The notes under the pieces are model-generated. The model searched no databases. It was not told where the DNA came from and saw nothing but the letters and a program-made list of their open reading frames with translations. This document shows positions 8,547 through 11,725 of a DNA stretch of 11,725 nucleotides, piece by piece (the first letter of the stretch is position 1; every line of letters starts with the position of its first letter). Source of the stretch: Tetmemena sp. SeJ-2015 (taxonomy: Eukaryota > Ciliophora > Spirotrichea > Sporadotrichida > Oxytrichidae); contig JAJKFJ010013284.1 of the NCBI GenBank assembly GCA_027382625.1, positions 1-11,725 on the forward strand, written 5' to 3'. Made by a program: the position numbers and the translations under genes.

Positions 8547-8816
8547 GTTATATCACTAGTGGATGTGTTTGTAAAAGAGTTTTGAAAGAAGATTAGAATA
8601 ATTATATTTACTTAAATAGAATTTGAATTTAAATTTCTCCATAATAAATAAATCTCTATCCAGTAATATTCAAGTGAGATGTTATAAAAGTACTATTTGA
8701 ACTATCGTATTCGTACAATACTTTCTTGCTGGGTTGAGAATTCAAATTACAAATCAAATTCATTTTTGAACTGTGTATAATTTCAAATTAGATTGTCATT
8801 TTCTGAAATTCTTTTA
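8547..8816. other. Spacer between divergent genes B and C
   Basis: About 270 bp of AT-rich DNA between the start codons of gene B (minus) and gene C (plus). It must hold both upstream regions. No recognisable promoter element, telomere repeat or conserved motif is seen. If the genes sit on separate macronuclear chromosomes, two telomere-addition sites should also fall here. Confidence 0.6.
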
Positions 8817-11725
8817 ATGGAAAGCTTTTCTTAAACTTAGCAAAACTAAAATCACTACTCCAACCCTAATCAGCGCTCTCAAGCACTCTCCAACTTTTAG
8901 TAAGACGCTGATTATAGGGTGAGAGAATAGCAGTAGTAGCAACAGTAGCAAACGTAGAATCAGTTCTCAGCATAGAACTAGAATCATTTGCAAGAGGTAG
9001 ATGAAGGCATCCAATTTAGAGATGGGGGCGACTAAAATGCAGCTACAAGATCTTCTGCGGTCCCATCCTTTCTAAAATCAGCAGCTCCTCAAATAATAAA
9101 TCGCCAAGACTCTCAACAGAGAGAAAAATATTTATTAAAGTAATTATAATCATTGCTATTTTTGAGAGGAGAGGTACAAAACTCCTCATCTCCAAGAAAG
9201 CTCTAAGCTCTCAGAAGAATAAATCAATTTATTTTTTGATACATTTTATATACTTAGAGAATGATAGAGTAAGTTTTTGCTTTTGCAATATTTTATTAGG
9301 AGTATCTTTGAGGCTTAGAAACTAGCAAAGAGAAATGGAAATGACAAGACCTACTTCAAGGAGCTAGAAGCTATGACTTTAAGTCGTTACTACTACTCCT
9401 GTGACTTTTCCTCAGACTCAGACCTGCGCAGAGACTACGTCAAGTGCTGGCTCTTGTACTCAACTTCAGTTCGCGATTCCAACAACGTGCTTGAGTTTAT
9501 GATCAATCAGAGAATTGGCCTCGAAGAGGCTGAATTGTACTAGAAACTAGCTTTCTTCTGGGAAAAATACTACAGAGATTTCGAAAAGGTGCAATATGTT
9601 TTGAAAGTGGGAGTTGATAATGTGAGTGACTTGCGAGGACTTGAGATTTTGGAGGGTGACATCATCAGTTTAGAAGAAATTTTAGAGAGCTATAATGTAC
9701 TATCATTAAATTTTCTAGTTTTGGTCAGAGAATGTCAAGACGCATGTCTCGAGACTATATCAACAACATCAAAGACTCAAAGGAAAAGCACATTCAAAAG
9801 GAAAAGAAGAGAAAACTTGAAGTGGCCTTCCCAGAGGGAAATAAGATCAAAAATGAAAGTGAAGGCTCCTTATTAAAAAAAAATAATTCATTTACTATGA
9901 GAAGTGGCAATTATATTGATCCTCTCAGAACGATCCAGTAGTAAAGAGAAAGAAAATTCAGGGGATTACCAAAGCCCTGGAGGAGATGACACTCAGCTAT
10001 AACTAAGCTATAAACAAGATGAAGGAGGAAAAGAATAAGTAGATTTTACCTTAGGTAGATGAAGACTCTCTTAAAGAACTTACTAAGAAGTCAATTTTAA
10101 AGCAGAATATATTTTCACTTGCTAAATAAAGCCTTACTCTTGGATAGCTATACAGATTGAGAGTGAAGCCTAGTCTCATAATCAAAGCAACATCACTGAC
10201 AGGATTTCCTTAGCAAGTGGTGGAAGTAGTGTTGAGGAGGAAAAGCAGAGTTTAATTTATAATACATTTATCACTATAATTTTAATTTACCTTCTATTCA
10301 TTTACTAATATCCCTTTTTCTTGAATACGTTATCTACTTAAATTTAAGAGCCAGTAAATCTTATCAAACTTTGATGATTTGAGGAGTAAAGTGGTCCTCA
10401 AGCAGCAGCAAGTAAAGCAGCAAGAGCTGCTGAGAAACACCCATATCAACATTATTTCTGAGAACTCCTTCGAGCACAGCTCCTCCCTTAACTCAACCTC
10501 CAACAATAACTAGTATCGATAACTAAGCGGCAGCAAGAACAGGAGGAATTCAATGCTAGAGGAGTCGAAGGAGAGTGCAGCTTAAGACAAGTTCTTCACT
10601 GCCAACAATTCTCTTTCAGAGGAGTAGCAGCCAACTCAGAACTTCAGCACGGGCGAGAGGAAACAGCAAATTAATAGTCAAGGTGGGCAGAGTAGTAATT
10701 TCAGAGGAATGCAATAAATGCAACAGAATCAAAGAAGCCATTTAGGTATGCAGAACAGCTCACTTGCAAACAATGGCAGATAGCAATACTATAGAATAAG
10801 TAAGTACAGGAAAGAGATCAAATCATAAATTCTCTTTGAATTTTAAAATGAAAGATTTTATCTCCCTTTTTTAATATAATGGAGGAATGTTATTTTCAAT
10901 GAAGAATACTTTTTTATTTAACTTTGCAATTATCATACTTTATTGATTCTTAAATTTTCTCTAGTTAGGATTCGTATTTATATTTGATCTATAACATTCT
11001 GGATACAATCAGGGCTAGTAGCAGCAGTAGAAGTCACTTCCTGATCACTCTTTCTACTAGGACAATCAGATTCTGAGTTCAAACTACAAGCTTATCTTTA
11101 TTCTAAAAATTCGTTTAACTTAAAGCCCCCTCATAAATCCTCAAAGCTTGATGAGGACTTTGTGAACAAAGAGAAAAATTTGGATAGTATTCTCTAGTCT
11201 CTAGGAATCAGCCTCAATACTATAATTTAGCTATAAAATTGCACTTTCTCTTCCTTTATTTTACTAATGATGTCTCAAACCAACTAAAACTTTGTGCCAT
11301 CGTATTTTTTAAGATTATTGATGATTAAAACCAACAACCTAATTCGAACTAGAGACAATCTTCTCAATTTGCCCTGGGCAATCAAATGCAGCAAACTGAT
11401 AGAAGACTAAGTCAGTTCAGTCTGGGCGGCGGTGGTGGAGCTCAAACGAGTGACGATATTTCCAACCAGAGAAGAGTCTCTAACATCTTCAGGCAGTTGG
11501 TAGATGCAGATGACAAGGAAACTGAAAACTTTTAGCCCAATAACATGCATGCGACTCACCAAGCGAGACCTCAACAGCTCTCTCAATCTTACAAGCCGCC
11601 TAATGCACTTTCTCAAAATATCTTCAACCATTAAGCTCAAAGAAGATTCCAAGTTCAGAATGATAGCAACGTATCAGCCATCTTTGAAGAAATATACTTA
11701 TAGATATCCTTTTGCATTAATATGC
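8817..11725 (+). CDS. Mad3/BUB1-like spindle-checkpoint protein, germline copy split by IESs (3' end outside window)
   Basis: Read with TAA/TAG as Gln; after removing 10 IESs (667 bp) 747 residues are open to the window edge. Residues 1-100 are Q/N-rich, including an uninterrupted Q run encoded by mixed TAG/CAG/TAG/CAA codons (8930-8955). Residues about 120-235 resemble the Mad3/BUB1 homology region I, a TPR-like fold that binds the KNL1/CDC20 checkpoint machinery in known members: RRINQFIRSIFEAQ, then DYVKCWLLYS, then VLEFMINQRIGLEEAELYQK, then FFWEKYYRDFEKVQYVLKVG. The pattern W-x-x-Y ... IG-x-x-x-A-x-x-Y ... A-x-x-W ... Y-x-L-G-hydrophobic is the family signature by eye. Next come a basic helical part (KEKHIQKEKKRKLEV) and a long S/N/Q-rich disordered region. 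No KEN box is seen in the window. A kinase domain, if this is BUB1 rather than Mad3/BubR1, would lie beyond the right edge. Start ATG 8817-8819. Confidence 0.76.
9119..9163 (+). other. IES in gene C, 45 bp, pointer GAGAG, no stop
   Basis: GAGAG at 9119-9123 and 9164-9168; the interior is almost pure A/T. The frame is open through it, so it is called from composition and pointer. Deletion gives IINRQDSQQRGEVQNSSSPR. If retained it would add 15 residues in frame. Confidence 0.72.
9228..9291 (+). other. IES in gene C, 64 bp, pointer TTTATT
   Basis: TTTATT at 9228-9233 and 9292-9297. The frame otherwise ends at TGA (9237-9239). Deletion joins LQALRRINQFI to RSIFEAQKLAKRNG, entering the Mad3/BUB1-like domain in the correct frame. 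Confidence 0.85.
9667..9716 (+). other. IES in gene C, 50 bp, pointer AGTTT
   Basis: AGTTT at 9667-9671 and 9717-9721; AT-rich interior. Deletion joins LEILEGDIIS to FGQRMSRRMSRDYINN. The unexcised frame gives a different, Cys-rich tail that ends soon after. Confidence 0.82.
9918..9931 (+). other. Very short IES in gene C, 14 bp, pointer GATCC
   Basis: GATCC at 9918-9922 and 9932-9936. Deleting 14 bp joins MRSGNYIDP to VVKRKKIQGITKALEE with the needed shift. It is unusually small and not AT-rich; a sequencing or assembly error cannot be excluded, though the 5-bp repeat fits the local pattern. Confidence 0.6.
10121..10146 (+). other. IES in gene C, 26 bp, pointer GCTA
   Basis: GCTA at 10121-10124 and 10147-10150. 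Deletion joins LKQNIFSLA to IQIESEAQSHNQSN in the correct frame. Confidence 0.78.
10247..10346 (+). other. IES in gene C, 100 bp, pointer AGAG
   Basis: AGAG at 10247-10250 and 10347-10350; strongly AT-rich interior. Deletion joins SSVEEEKQS to QQILSNFDDLRSKVV. A CAG-bounded 106-bp deletion also restores the frame, so the edge is uncertain by a few bases. Confidence 0.76.
10786..11002 (+). other. IES in gene C, 217 bp, pointer ATAC
   Basis: ATAC at 10786-10789 and 11003-11006 around a long AT-rich insert. Deletion joins ANNGRQQY to NQGQQQQQKSLPDHSF with the correct shift. It is the second largest IES in the window and has no inverted-repeat ends that I can see. A CTATA repeat 200 bp apart was tested and gives the wrong frame. 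Confidence 0.76.
11088..11143 (+). other. IES in gene C, 56 bp, pointer AAGCTT
   Basis: AAGCTT at 11088-11093 and 11144-11149. Deletion joins QILSSNYKL to DEDFVNKEKNLDSIL in the correct frame; the unexcised frame ends at TGA soon after. Confidence 0.85.
11218..11261 (+). other. IES in gene C, 44 bp, pointer TACTA
   Basis: TACTA at 11218-11222 and 11262-11266; AT-rich interior. Deletion joins LQSLGISLNT to NDVSNQ with the correct shift, leading straight to the next IES. Confidence 0.82.
11277..11327 (+). other. IES in gene C, 51 bp, 8-bp pointer AAACCAAC
   Basis: AAACCAAC at 11277-11284 and 11328-11335, one of the two longest pointers here. The insert is 3n and has no TGA in frame, so it is called from the repeat and composition. 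Deletion gives TNDVSNQQPNSNQRQSS. Only 11 bp of coding DNA separate its first pointer copy from the second copy of the previous one, making a micro-MDS. Confidence 0.8.

Noticed and set aside
9589..9876. 95-residue plus-strand ORF as a separate gene
   Set aside because: Its first part is the gene C frame, but after 9667 it runs through a 50-bp IES and then out of frame; the true continuation is in the overlapping frame at 9732.
10789..10993. CTATA-bounded 200-bp deletion in gene C
   Set aside because: It gives the wrong reading frame; the ATAC-bounded 217-bp deletion gives the right one.
1..11725. Scrambled or inverted gene segments
   Set aside because: All segments that could be placed are in linear order and the same orientation within each gene.

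Overview
The window reads as germline (micronuclear) DNA of a hypotrich-type ciliate such as the Oxytricha/Stylonychia group. Under the standard code there are no convincing genes. If TAA and TAG are read as glutamine and TGA is the only stop, three long protein-coding loci appear, but each is cut into segments lying in different frames. At nearly every frame break or premature TGA there is a short, mostly AT-rich insert flanked by a 3-8 bp direct repeat. Deleting the insert plus one repeat copy restores one continuous protein. That is the arrangement of macronuclear-destined segments (MDSs) interrupted by internal eliminated sequences (IESs) with pointers. I count 27 candidate IESs, two of them weak. 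No spliceosomal intron is needed anywhere. The pointers differ in sequence, unlike the TA-only IESs of Paramecium or Euplotes, and the code excludes Euplotes.

Layout: (A) 1-1648, minus strand: a kelch-repeat protein whose 3' part runs off the left edge, with two good IESs and one doubtful one. 1649-2315: AT-rich spacer. (B) 2316-8546, minus strand: one large gene for a protein of about 1613 residues, with an acidic N-terminus, a long central coiled coil and a Q/S/N-rich tail. It is split by 14 candidate IESs whose lengths sum to 1389 bp and leave exactly 4842 coding bases. One of these is an 837-bp element with terminal inverted repeats, G-run/C-run ends and no visible gene, so it looks like a non-autonomous transposon that must be removed precisely. 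8547-8816: a short spacer between divergent genes. (C) 8817 to the right edge, plus strand: a Q-rich protein carrying what looks like a Mad3/BUB1 N-terminal (TPR-like) domain of the spindle checkpoint, interrupted by 10 IESs and continuing beyond the window.

All segments I could place are in linear order and consistent orientation, so no scrambling is seen here. In such ciliates the three loci would be expected on separate gene-sized macronuclear chromosomes, with telomere-addition sites in the spacers. No telomere repeats or addition signals are visible. The proteins share no obvious pathway. The kelch call is strong, the Mad3/BUB1 call is good but made by eye, and gene B is unrecognised.
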